Positions 33,460 to 41,825 of a stretch of DNA of 64,000 bases are shown here, piece after piece. How positions within the stretch are numbered: the stretch's first letter is position 1; every line of letters begins with the position of its first letter. The notes under the pieces are model-generated. The model was not told the origin of the DNA. It ran no database searches and saw only the letters and a program-made list of their open reading frames with translations. The translations under genes and the position numbers were made by a program. This DNA comes from JAAYCI01 sp964369525 (GTDB taxonomy: Bacteria; Bacillota; Clostridia; Oscillospirales; Ruminococcaceae): positions 1-64,000 of the forward strand of contig CAYJEW010000002.1 of the NCBI GenBank assembly GCA_964369525.1, in the 5' to 3' direction.

Positions 33460-34443
33460 TTAAAATTGGCTGATTGAGGCATGCAATGACTGCGCCATAG
33501 ACATACAGCCATCGCGAAGCCAAAGCAGGTTGTCGGCTTGTAGGCGGGTGTCTTTTGAGGTGTGGATGCGGGCAACAAAAAGCCCGATTATGGGAGATTT
33601 TTGCAGTGTGGCTGCGCCTATACCTCGTTTGAAGTGCAGTTGGTCGGAGGGGAAGAAGGTGAGGGGGGAGGTGTCTACCAAAAGGGATTTGCCTGCGGGC
33701 GGGGCAAAGGCTGTTTGCAATTGCGAGATAAGTTGCGCATCTTTGCGGCAGGTGCGGGGGAGTATAAACAGCAGGTTATCGCCGTCGCCAACGCAGTCGA
33801 AGTTTAGCAAAAGAGCGTTTGGCAGGCGACGGTACTCGCGGCTAAGCTGTGAAGAGCCCAGCAGGCCAAGCTCTTCGTTATCGAAAAACACAAGTGCTAC
33901 ATTTTGGCGATGCTCTTCGGGTATTGCAAGGGCAATCTCGAACAATGTGAGGATGCCTGAGGTGTTGTCGTTTGCGTTATTTTTGTTGGCGGGGCCTGCC
34001 AGAATAAGAACAATTATGGTAATGCCTATGGCATAGATGGAGAAAAATACTGCGAATATGGGCAGCTCTAAAAAAGAAAGGCCTACCGTTGCAGCTATGA
34101 GCAATATGGCAAAAACAAAGGCTAAGAGTAGCTGGTATACGAGGGATGCAACTATGTTGCGTGGGGCTAAGAAGTTTGGGAACGGCAGGCGGGCAGGGGT
34201 GTCGTAGTGGGCGGTGAGCACAAGTTTTGCGGTTTCTATATCGCCTGCAATTATGTTGTTGCTTTTGACAATACGCCCTTTTTGCTGAAGGGTTACATCC
34301 CAGCCTGCCTCTTTTAGCAGGGCGGTAGCCTGTTGTATAAAAGCTTGTTTTTGGGCTTTTGTTTTGCGCACCTGGTGCTCCGCAAAAATTTGCTGAGAGT
34401 GTGTGGTGAGGTCGTTAAGATGTGTAGTGGAGTCGAATTTCAT
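33460..34443 (-). CDS. Membrane-embedded M28-family aminopeptidase
   Basis: About 327 residues from ATG 34443 (the frame is open further upstream but has no good start). Zn-peptidase motifs H-Y-D-T-P (79-83), N-D-N-T-S-G (158-163), D-N-E-E-L-G-L (188-194) and F-D-C-V-G-D-G-D (215-222) supply the usual metal ligands. Two membrane helices (about 96-118 and 127-149) are inserted inside the catalytic domain between the first His and the bridging Asp, an unusual position. Last gene of the GT2-LUD-M28 minus-strand operon. Substrate unknown. Confidence 0.82.
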   Translation of the reverse strand: MKFDSTTHLNDLTTHSQQIFAEHQVRKTKAQKQAFIQQATALLKEAGWDVTLQQKGRIVKSNNIIAGDIETAKLVLTAHYDTPARLPFPNFLAPRNIVASLVYQLLLAFVFAILLIAATVGLSFLELPIFAVFFSIYAIGITIIVLILAGPANKNNANDNTSGILTLFEIALAIPEEHRQNVALVFFDNEELGLLGSSQLSREYRRLPNALLLNFDCVGDGDNLLFILPRTCRKDAQLISQLQTAFAPPAGKSLLVDTSPLTFFPSDQLHFKRGIGAATLQKSPIIGLFVARIHTSKDTRLQADNLLWLRDGCMSMAQSLHASISQF

Positions 34444-34493
34444 AACAATTAAATTCACTTTCTGAAAATAAGATAACCTGCAGATAGCAAACA

Positions 34494-35126
34494 CTAATAG
34501 CCAAGCTCTTGTGCAACCAGTAGCACATGAATGCGATTATCTTTCATCTGGCGGCGCAGTACAAGCTCTATGTTACAGATACGCTGAGTGCTGTTGCAGT
34601 TTTCGCATTTTCCGGTTTGCACACAAGGAGTGTTTAGGTTTAGTCGGCGGCAGTTTGTGGGGCGAGCAATGGTTTCCAGGCGCTGGTGGGCGGCTTGCAG
34701 GTTTGGCACAATTTTGTTGTAGCCTACCACAAATATTACCCTTTTTGGCCCGTAGGCAATGGCCGCCACGCGGTTGCCGCCGCCATCTATATTAAGAATT
34801 TCGCCCTGCTCGGTAACGGCGCTTGCAGAGGTGAAAAAATATTCTACGCTGAGGGCTTTGTGCATCACCTCGGAGCGGTTTACGCCCGGGGCGTCGCGGT
34901 TGAGGTAGGTGTAGCTGCCGCTGTCTAAGAGCTGTAGCACGCCGCTTTCGGCAAGGCTCATGCCACCGCCGTTAGACACGCTGCTGCCCTCGGGCACAAG
35001 CGTGCGCACAAATGGCACAACGTCGGCCGTGTTTTGCAGAATATAAGCCTGCATGTTGTTGCGCTCGAGCGCAAGTTTTACCCGCTCGAGTCGTTTTTGG
35101 GTGGTGAACTCTAAATGTTTATCCAC
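34494..35126 (-). CDS. LUD-domain protein (LutC/DUF162 family)
   Basis: About 210 residues of the LUD fold found in lactate utilisation proteins, containing the G-S-S-V-S-N-G-G-G-M-S-L-A-E-S-G block and the N-I-D-G-G-G-N-R-V-A-A loop. No LutA/LutB neighbours, so a lactate role is not supported here; many stand-alone LUD proteins are uncharacterised. A small Cys cluster occurs near the C-terminus (C-V-Q-T-G-K-C-E-N-C). The start is GTG 35126 with AAAGGAGG eight bases upstream, which excludes the longer frame into the GT2 gene. Confidence 0.82.
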   Translation of the reverse strand: MDKHLEFTTQKRLERVKLALERNNMQAYILQNTADVVPFVRTLVPEGSSVSNGGGMSLAESGVLQLLDSGSYTYLNRDAPGVNRSEVMHKALSVEYFFTSASAVTEQGEILNIDGGGNRVAAIAYGPKRVIFVVGYNKIVPNLQAAHQRLETIARPTNCRRLNLNTPCVQTGKCENCNSTQRICNIELVLRRQMKDNRIHVLLVAQELGY

Positions 35127-35140
35127 TGCGGTGTCCTCCT

Positions 35141-36145
35141 TTACGGTGTTTGCTTTATAAATATGCGGCCTATGCGCCACGCTATAAAGCGGAAGATGGA
35201 TACAATAAGGCTACCCTCTACCCATATATAGTTGGGCAGGTGTTTTAGCCTGAATTTTGGTTTTTTCATGCTTGAGAGCAGCGCAAAGCCTTCGCGCATG
35301 CCTTTGCGCCAGGGCGCGCCAAAGCCCCGAAGGTGAAAAACCACCGTTTTGATGGCGTAGCCTATAAAAAGGAAAGGGAGGTTCAACAATAACATTAGGA
35401 TAGGCATGTTTTTGTAAGGAAGCAGCAGGCTATTGCGTCCGCTTTGGATGCTTTTAAAGTCGTTATAGCGTGCGCCCTTAGCGCCGCCTGTGGTGGCGCC
35501 GCCAATGTGGGTGCAGGTGGCGACGGGGCAGTAGATGTTTTGCCAGCCAAGGCTGTTTGCACGCCAGCCAATGTCTACATCTTCAAGATAGGCAAAGAAA
35601 CATTCTTCAAAAAGGCCTATCTCGTCAAAGGCGCTTTTTCGGTATAAAGCCGCGCCGCCACAGCAGGAAAAAACACGCTGTGTGCGCATGTATTTGGCGG
35701 CTGGGAAGCTGTCGCCGCGGCGGAAAGCCCAGCCAAACAGCGTAACAAAATCGCCTGCGTCGTCTACGCTGGTGGGATGCCAGTGTTGTAGCATTAAGCA
35801 TTGTACCGAAAAGCAGCGCTCGTTTTGCTGCATGCATTTAAGCATCTCTTCAAGCATGGTGGGTGCGGCGAACGCGTCGTTGTTAAACAGTAGCACAAAC
35901 GGCGCTTTTGCCGCTTTTATGCCCTGGTTTACAGCCGGCGCAAAGCCGAGGTTTTCTTTGTTTTGAATAAGCGTGTAGCCCGGGCGCGATTCGTAGCTTT
36001 TTGCAATATCAAGGCTTTGGTCGCTGGAGCCGTTATCTACCACGATAAGCTCAAAGTCTTGCTCGGTTTGTGCATAAAGGCTGTCTATGCTGCCCTGCAG
36101 CCAGCCGGCACCGTTAAGGTTTGGAAGTACAATGCTAACCTTCAA
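35141..36145 (-). CDS. Family 2 glycosyltransferase
   Basis: About 334 residues. GT-A fold with the N-terminal nucleotide-sugar site V-S-I-V-L-P-N-L-N-G, the V-V-D-N-G-S-S-D motif, L-F-N-N-D-A as the DxD-equivalent and E-D-V-D-I-G-W-R as the acceptor-site acidic motif, typical of rhamnosyltransferase-like GT2 enzymes. A C-terminal membrane segment (P-I-L-M-L-L-L-N-L-P-F-L-F) anchors it. Start TTG 36145 is chosen because GGAGG lies eight bases upstream; GTG 36151 is too close. First gene of the operon with LUD and M28 genes. Confidence 0.88.
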   Translation of the reverse strand: MKVSIVLPNLNGAGWLQGSIDSLYAQTEQDFELIVVDNGSSDQSLDIAKSYESRPGYTLIQNKENLGFAPAVNQGIKAAKAPFVLLFNNDAFAAPTMLEEMLKCMQQNERCFSVQCLMLQHWHPTSVDDAGDFVTLFGWAFRRGDSFPAAKYMRTQRVFSCCGGAALYRKSAFDEIGLFEECFFAYLEDVDIGWRANSLGWQNIYCPVATCTHIGGATTGGAKGARYNDFKSIQSGRNSLLLPYKNMPILMLLLNLPFLFIGYAIKTVVFHLRGFGAPWRKGMREGFALLSSMKKPKFRLKHLPNYIWVEGSLIVSIFRFIAWRIGRIFIKQTP

Positions 36146-36187
36146 ACACACAGCCTCCTTTCGCTTTGTGGCGCAATTTATTCATTA

Positions 36188-36237
36188 ATTGTACAGCTTT
36201 CTCTGCGCTTGTGCAAGCGGGGCAAAACTGGTACAAT
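36188..36237. promoter_or_regulatory. Interlocked divergent promoters with a central palindrome
   Basis: Plus strand: TTGTGC (36209-36214), 17 bases, TACAAT (36232-36237) toward the HAD gene. Minus strand: TTGCAC (36216-36211), 17 bases, TACAAT (36193-36188) toward the GT2 operon. The two -35 boxes overlap within the palindrome CGCTTG-TG-CAAGCG (36206-36219). Confidence 0.65.
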
Positions 36238-36265
36238 AATACGAGCATTGTTTGGGAGGGATAGC

Positions 36266-37045
36266 ATGGGGCGGCTGGCGGAAATAGAACTATTTTTGCT
36301 GGATATGGACGGCACATTTTATTTAGGCAATCGGCTGCTGCCGGGTGCTAAAGAATTTTTGCAAGCGTGCAACCAAAAGGGTGTACGCTATTGCTTTTTA
36401 ACAAACAATTCTTCCAAAAGCAGCGAGGACTACATAAAGCGCTTGGCCGAGATGGGTGTAGAGGTGAGCGAGCAGCAGATGTATACCTCGGGGGACGCGA
36501 GCTTACAGTATATAAAGGAACAAGGCTGGCCTGAGGATATTTTGCTGGTGGGAACAAACAGCCTGCGCATACAGTTTGAAAAAGCGGGCTGGCGCACAAG
36601 GGCTGAGCGCCCGCAAGCGGTTTTACTTGGGTTTGATACAGATATTAGCTACGACACGCTGTGTAAACTGTGTGACGCGGTGCGCAGTGGGGTGCCGTAT
36701 GTGGCTACCCACCCAGACAATAACTGCCCGGTGCCGGGCGGCATGATACCTGATGTTGGAGCGGTTATTGCGTTTGTGCATGCTGCCACCGGCCGCCTGC
36801 CCGATGTGGTTGTGGGCAAGCCAAATAAGGATATTGCACGGCTTGTGGCGCAAAAAGCAGGCCTACCGCTTGAAAAGATATGTATGGTGGGCGACAGGCT
36901 ATATACCGACATTGCGCTTGGAAAAGCAGGGGTACATACAGCGCTTGTGTTTTGCGGCGAAGCTACGCGAGACGAGCTTGCGCACAGCGAGATACAGCCT
37001 GACTATGTTTTTGAAAATCTTGGTGAGATGATAAAAGAGCTGTAG
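36266..37045 (+). CDS. HAD-superfamily phosphatase, NagD/NPPase type
   Basis: 259 residues from ATG 36266, which has GGGAGGG upstream; the open frame continues far upstream, antisense to the GT2 gene, and is ignored. HAD motifs: L-D-M-D-G-T (nucleophile Asp), T-N-N-S-S-K (motif II), K-P-N (motif III Lys) and G-D-R-L-Y-T-D-I (motif IV). The type IIA cap between motifs II and III fits NagD/p-nitrophenyl phosphatases acting on small phosphometabolites. Transcribed from its own promoter divergent from GT2; PlsC follows 90 bases later. Confidence 0.88.
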   Translation: MGRLAEIELFLLDMDGTFYLGNRLLPGAKEFLQACNQKGVRYCFLTNNSSKSSEDYIKRLAEMGVEVSEQQMYTSGDASLQYIKEQGWPEDILLVGTNSLRIQFEKAGWRTRAERPQAVLLGFDTDISYDTLCKLCDAVRSGVPYVATHPDNNCPVPGGMIPDVGAVIAFVHAATGRLPDVVVGKPNKDIARLVAQKAGLPLEKICMVGDRLYTDIALGKAGVHTALVFCGEATRDELAHSEIQPDYVFENLGEMIKEL

Positions 37046-37135
37046 CGCTGCATGGGTTTGTGCGGTGTGGTAAGCTCGATATTTTTATGCCGATTTTGAG
37101 AGGATGCGGCAAAAACAGAGGGAGTGTATAGGGGA

Positions 37136-37885
37136 ATGTTAAGAACATTTATATGGGCGGCTTGGATGTTTATATACATGGGTGTGCGCTTGCCGCTTTA
37201 TGCAGTTGCGTGTAGCTACGAGAGAAAAGGGCAGATGGACAAGCGCGACGAGATGATACGCAAGCATGTGCATTTATGGGCGAGCCGGCTGCTAAAGCAT
37301 ATTAGAATGAATGTGGTGATTGAAGGTGAAGAGAACCTACCATCGCCCGACGAGGCGGTGATGTTTGCGGCGAACCACCAAAGCTATCTTGATATCCCGG
37401 TTCTGTTGGCGTGCATAAACCCGCCGTTTCCGCTATTAGCGCGCGACGGGATTGGCAGGGTGCCAATTTTGGGGCTTTGGATGAAAAAGCTTGACTGTGT
37501 GCTGATAAACCGCGACGACACCCGTGCAGCAATGCAAGGGCTTAGAGATGCCGAAAGGCTGCTGAAAAGCGGCAAGAGCCTGCACGTGTTCCCAGAGGGG
37601 ACACGCTCTAAAAGCGGGAATGTGCGTGAGTTTAAAAGCGGGGCATTGCGGGTGGCGGTGAAAGCAGGGGTGCGAATTGTGCCAATAGCGATACAGGGCA
37701 CATACCACGGCCTTGAAGGGGATGGCATGAAGCTGAAGCCTGCAAACGTAAGGCTTACCATTCTGCCTGCGCACGAGACAAGCGGCCTTAACCGCGACGA
37801 GCAAAAAGAGCTTGGCGAAAAGCTAAGGCAGGCTATATGTGCTGAGATGGAGAAAACCCCCGAGCCGCAGCAGCCGCAAAAATAG
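37136..37885 (+). CDS. plsC: 1-acyl-sn-glycerol-3-phosphate acyltransferase
   Basis: Acylates lysophosphatidic acid to phosphatidic acid at the inner membrane face. About 249 residues. N-terminal membrane segment, catalytic N-H-x-x-x-x-D (N80, H81, D86), and the substrate-binding F-P-E-G-T-R-S motif followed by F-K-S-G-A. ATG 37136 is taken as start; GTG 37124 is an in-frame alternative. The C-terminus is Pro/Gln-rich. Probably co-transcribed with the HAD phosphatase. Confidence 0.9.
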   Translation: MLRTFIWAAWMFIYMGVRLPLYAVACSYERKGQMDKRDEMIRKHVHLWASRLLKHIRMNVVIEGEENLPSPDEAVMFAANHQSYLDIPVLLACINPPFPLLARDGIGRVPILGLWMKKLDCVLINRDDTRAAMQGLRDAERLLKSGKSLHVFPEGTRSKSGNVREFKSGALRVAVKAGVRIVPIAIQGTYHGLEGDGMKLKPANVRLTILPAHETSGLNRDEQKELGEKLRQAICAEMEKTPEPQQPQK

Positions 37886-37983
37886 CGGCAGAGCCGCTTG
37901 GCTTTAATAGGAAAGCCTTTTGGGCAATATAAATAGTCGTACTATTAAGAGGGATTATTTATATAGTTAGGAAGCATTACTTT

Positions 37984-38268
37984 ATGAAAAAGAAAAAAAC
38001 TATTAGGATAGTGGGAATAATATTAGGCGTATTATTGCTTTTATCAGTAGGTAGTGGAACATTTGATTATTTTAGAGTTTATAGTGCAGAAAAACCCATA
38101 TTCACAATAGCTGTAACTGCTGACAACGGCGGTACAGGAACATATTATGGGCTGGGTTATCAAATAGAAATTAAAGGTAATTTTATGCCAGAAGACCCTA
38201 TTGCAGGAATAAAATATGTTAAATATTCTGTACTGGGAACGAGCATTGAAGAAATTGTTTTTGAATGA
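37984..38268 (+). CDS. Small membrane-anchored or secreted protein of unknown function
   Basis: 94 residues: basic M-K-K-K-K-T start, one hydrophobic segment (about 8-26), then an extracytoplasmic part with F-D-Y-F-R-V-Y, D-N-G-G-T-G-T-Y-Y-G-L-G-Y and E-I-K-G-N-F-M-P-E-D. The layout matches small secreted proteins often seen in Clostridia, but I cannot name a function. Its codons are much more AT-rich than those of the flanking genes, suggesting recent acquisition. No lipobox cysteine. GTTAGGAAG upstream serves as ribosome site. Confidence 0.62.
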   Translation: MKKKKTIRIVGIILGVLLLLSVGSGTFDYFRVYSAEKPIFTIAVTADNGGTGTYYGLGYQIEIKGNFMPEDPIAGIKYVKYSVLGTSIEEIVFE

Positions 38269-38434
38269 AACAGGCATAGCATGAATTAAAATTCGGTATG
38301 CGAGCTGTGGCGATGCGTATTTTAAAATAGAGATGCGAAAAGGTAGTGTAAGGTAGTACATATAGGCTTTGTTACGGCAAAGCGCTTGCCGTGAAAAAAG
38401 GCTACACATAAACCGGAAGGGGGCGTAAAAACAG

Positions 38435-39995
38435 ATGAGGCATAAACGCTTTACGCCGGTATGCATATTGGTGGTGCTATGCGTACTACTTGCGGCCTGT
38501 GCGGCGCCGCCTTCTATGGACGGGGGTGCGCAGGCGGCCTCTGGTTCGGCGCAAGGCGCGCAAAGCGGAAGCGGCGAAGCCGCTGCGGGGGATGCGCAGG
38601 CGCAAGACAGCATATATACGCCGGATTTTGAGCCTGCGGCGGCGGCGGTGTGTGTGGTGAATGAAAACACAGGGACTGTGGTTTACGAAAAAAAATGCAG
38701 ACCAGCAGATGATACAGGCTAGCTTGGTTAAGATGATGACCGCTGTTTTGGCGATGGAGTATATTGAGCGGTATGGCCTTGATTTAGACACCGAGCTGGT
38801 GGACTCTACCGACAAAATATGGATTTTTAATGTGCTTGCAGATTACAGAATAGCTACCGGCAGCTCGCCGTCTACCGCCGACATTCGCAGGGGCGAAACG
38901 CTTAGCTTTAGAGAGCTGTTATATGCAACGCTTCTGCCTAGCGCCAACGAAGCGGCGCTGATTTTGGCCGACCACGTGAGCGGCGGATACATGGAAAATT
39001 TTATGTATCAGATGAATACCCGTGCCCAGCAGCTGGGCTGTAGCGGAACGTATTTTGCCGATGCAAACGGGCTTTCGGAAGCAAACGTGACAACAGCGCA
39101 GGATATGGTGCTTATAGTTCGAGAGTTTATGAGCTACCCAGAGCTTGTGGAGATTGCGTCGGAAAGTAGCTACCAAATGGCGGCGCACGAGCTACATACA
39201 GAGCCGTATACAATTCACACAACCAACCGTTTGCTGGTGCAAACCAGCCCGTACTACAGCGCATTTAGCGGCGCGGCGGGAACTGTGGTGGCGGGCAAAA
39301 CCGGTAGTCTTTACGACTGGCAAAATTTTGCGTCGATGGCGCAGCAGGATGGCGAGAGTTATATATGTGTTGTGCTGGGTAGCCCAAACGGTGCCGATTT
39401 GGTGGGCGCAGCGCTGGAGCCTGCGCAAAACAGGCCTGCGCTTTATGAGAGCGCACAGCTGTATGAGTGGGTGTTTGATAGCTTTGAGGTGCGCTCGGCG
39501 ATAGATGTGGAACAGCCGGTAACCGAGCTTAGAGTGCGATATTCTATTGAGCAAGATACCGTGCATTTGATGCCGTCGGACGATGTGCAGGCGGTGTTAC
39601 CTATTGGTGCAAGCGACGAGCTGATACGCCGCAACTACGAGCTACCGCCACAGCTGGACGCGCCCGTACAGCAGGGGGATGTTGTGGGGGTTGTGCGGTT
39701 GTCGGTTGAGGGGCAGGAGATTGGCACGGCAGACTTGATAGTGGCACAGACGCTGGAGCGAAACAATACGCTGTACCTGTTTAGCAGAATAGGCGAGTTT
39801 TTTACGTCGACGTATGTTAAGGTGTTGTTGGTGCTTTTAATTATGATGGCGGCAGCGTATGCGGCGCTGGTTGTGTGGGCAGGTAGAAAAAGAGCACAGC
39901 GCAAAGCGCAGGCTGCTGCAAGAGGCGGCGCATACAGGCCCAAAGGTGGCGCGCAGAGCGCAAAGCAAAACAGGCAAGATGGGAAAAGGCGTTAG
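38435..39995 (+). pseudogene. D-alanyl-D-alanine carboxypeptidase (peptidase S11), frameshifted at an A8 tract
   Basis: A DacA-type serine DD-carboxypeptidase that trims peptidoglycan pentapeptides. Frame one (from ATG 38435) encodes a lipoprotein signal peptide (L-A-A-C), a low-complexity linker and the domain start A-A-V-C-V-V-N-E-N-T-G-T-V-V-Y-E, then shifts at eight A (38688-38695) and stops at 38720-38722. The other frame (to 39995) continues directly with K-N-A-D-Q-Q and contains S-L-V-K (catalytic Ser, Lys), S-A-N and K-T-G, a beta-rich C-terminal domain and a final membrane anchor with a basic tail. Seven A would restore one protein of about 520 residues. Could be a sequencing error, a true mutation, phase variation or slippage. 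Confidence 0.85.
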
Positions 39996-40086
39996 GCGCT
40001 TAGCCAAGCTACTATGATTTAAACACGTTTTTTATTTTGCAAGGTACAACCTATCAATAATTACGGCACAAACGGAGAGAAGACAT

Positions 40087-41541
40087 ATGAACACAAAAAG
40101 ATGTGAGCGAAACATAAGCCTGTTGATGGATTATTATGAGCTTACAATGGCGCAGGGATATTTTGATGGCGATTATCAAAACAGCGTGGCTGTGTTTGAT
40201 ATGTTTTTTCGTAAGCTGCCGGATGGCGGCGGATTTGCCGTTATGGCGGGGCTTGAGCAGTTTGTGCAGGCGATAGAAGAGTTTCACTTTTCGCAGGAGG
40301 ATATTGAGTATCTGCGCAGTAAGAATATATTTAGCGAAGAGTTTTTAGAGTATCTGCGTGATTTTGAGTTTCACTGCAATGTGTGGGCCGTGCCGGAGGG
40401 TACGCCGATATTCCCGGGCGAGCCTATTGTTACGGTGGAGGGGCCGTGCATAGAAGCGCAGCTTATTGAAACGCTGCTGCTGGTGAGCATAAACCACCAA
40501 AGCCTTATTGCCACAAAAGCAAGCAGGGTTGTGCGCGCGTGTGGCAAGCGGCCTGTGATGGAGTTTGGCGCAAGGCGTGCGCAGGGCTACGACGGCGCAA
40601 TTTACGGCAGCCGCGCGGCGTATATTGGCGGGTGCGCCTCTACCAGCAACGTGCTGGCCGAAAAAATGTTTGGTATTCCCGTTACCGGTACAATGGCCCA
40701 CAGCTGGGTGCAGATGTTTGACTCGGAGTATGAGGCGTTTAAGGCGTATGCAGAGCGCTACCCCGACAACTGCATGCTACTGGTGGATACATACAACACG
40801 CTAAAAAGCGGTGTGCCCAACGCCATAAGGGTGTTTGACGAGGTGCTAAAGCCTATGGGCAAAGCGCCTAAGGGTATCCGCATTGATTCGGGCGATATTG
40901 CGTACCTTTCAAAGCGTGCAAGAGAGATGCTACGCGAGGCCGGGTATGGAGATGTGGCGATATGCGCGTCTAACTCGCTGGATGAGTATATTGTGCGCGA
41001 TTTGCTGTTGCAGGGGGCCGAGATTGACCTATTTGGTATTGGGGAGACGCTGATTACCTCTAAAAGCTCGCCTGTGTTTAGCGGGGTGTATAAGCTGGCG
41101 GCGGTGAAGGACGGCGGGAAGTATGTGCCTAAGATTAAAATTAGTGAAACGGCCGAAAAGATAACAACGCCGTGTCTTAAAAAGCTTTGGCGTATATATG
41201 ATAACGAGAGTGGCAAAGCAATGGCCGACTATATTACCCTGGCAGACGAAGTACCCGACACTGAAAATGGAATTACGCTGTTTGACCCGCAGCAAACCTG
41301 GAAAAGGCGCACATACCATAACTGCCATGCAGAGCTTTTAAGCGTACCTATATATAAAGAGGGTAAGCTTGTGTATAAATTACCCACCTTAAAGGAGATT
41401 CGCGAGAGGTGCGCACAGCAGTCGGATACGCTGTGGGATGAGGTAAAGAGGTTTGAGTACCCGCACAAGTATTATGTGGATTTATCACAGAAGCTTTGGG
41501 ACGAGCGCAACCGTTTGTTACAGCAGGCTGGGATTGTGTAA
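40087..41541 (+). CDS. pncB: Nicotinate phosphoribosyltransferase
   Basis: Converts nicotinate and PRPP to nicotinate mononucleotide in NAD salvage. 484 residues, typical of the Gram-positive PncB group. Y-Y-E-L-T-M-A-Q-G near the N-terminus, E-F-G-A-R-R-A-Q-G, the H-S-W-V-Q region with the phosphorylatable-His motif (G-T-M-A-H-S), R-I-D-S-G-D and F-G-I-G-E are all present. GGAGAG precedes ATG 40087. Monocistronic by appearance. Confidence 0.95.
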   Translation: MNTKRCERNISLLMDYYELTMAQGYFDGDYQNSVAVFDMFFRKLPDGGGFAVMAGLEQFVQAIEEFHFSQEDIEYLRSKNIFSEEFLEYLRDFEFHCNVWAVPEGTPIFPGEPIVTVEGPCIEAQLIETLLLVSINHQSLIATKASRVVRACGKRPVMEFGARRAQGYDGAIYGSRAAYIGGCASTSNVLAEKMFGIPVTGTMAHSWVQMFDSEYEAFKAYAERYPDNCMLLVDTYNTLKSGVPNAIRVFDEVLKPMGKAPKGIRIDSGDIAYLSKRAREMLREAGYGDVAICASNSLDEYIVRDLLLQGAEIDLFGIGETLITSKSSPVFSGVYKLAAVKDGGKYVPKIKISETAEKITTPCLKKLWRIYDNESGKAMADYITLADEVPDTENGITLFDPQQTWKRRTYHNCHAELLSVPIYKEGKLVYKLPTLKEIRERCAQQSDTLWDEVKRFEYPHKYYVDLSQKLWDERNRLLQQAGIV

Positions 41542-41552
41542 ACAAAAAATAT

Positions 41553-41584
41553 ACTGCCGAGAAGCCGCAAGGTTTCTCGGCAGT
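41553..41584. terminator. Strong hairpin after pncB, T-run only on the minus strand
   Basis: ACTGCCGAGAAGCC (41553-41566), GCAA loop, GGTTTCTCGGCAGT (41571-41584). On the plus strand no T-run follows; on the minus strand ATATTTTTTG does. It therefore has terminator form only for leftward transcription, although it lies just after the plus-strand pncB stop. Confidence 0.55.
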
Positions 41585-41716
41585 AGGTATGTAGGAGGAA
41601 TACTGCAGCACTGCGGAGTATGAATTTTGTTGCAAAACAGCTTTAAAATGGGTTTTCTATAGCTTTTACATCGAAAAGGCGGCCTTGTGGCAATACTTTT
41701 TAGATATTTTTATGAA

Positions 41717-41746
41717 TTGCAAACAGGGTATGAAAAGCGGTATAAT
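41717..41746 (+). promoter_or_regulatory. Promoter of serA
   Basis: TTGCAA (41717-41722), 18 bases, TATAAT (41741-41746), about 80 bases before ATG 41826. Confidence 0.65.
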
Positions 41747-41825
41747 ATAACAATATGTTACAAAATCATTTGCAAAAAAATATCCGTGCACACCGCGCGG
41801 CAAAACAACACATGGAGGGGCCGGA

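Noticed and set aside
35963..36265. N-terminal extension of the HAD phosphatase frame
   Set aside because: It is antisense to the GT2 gene and upstream of the mapped promoter; ATG 36266 has its own strong ribosome site and begins the HAD domain.
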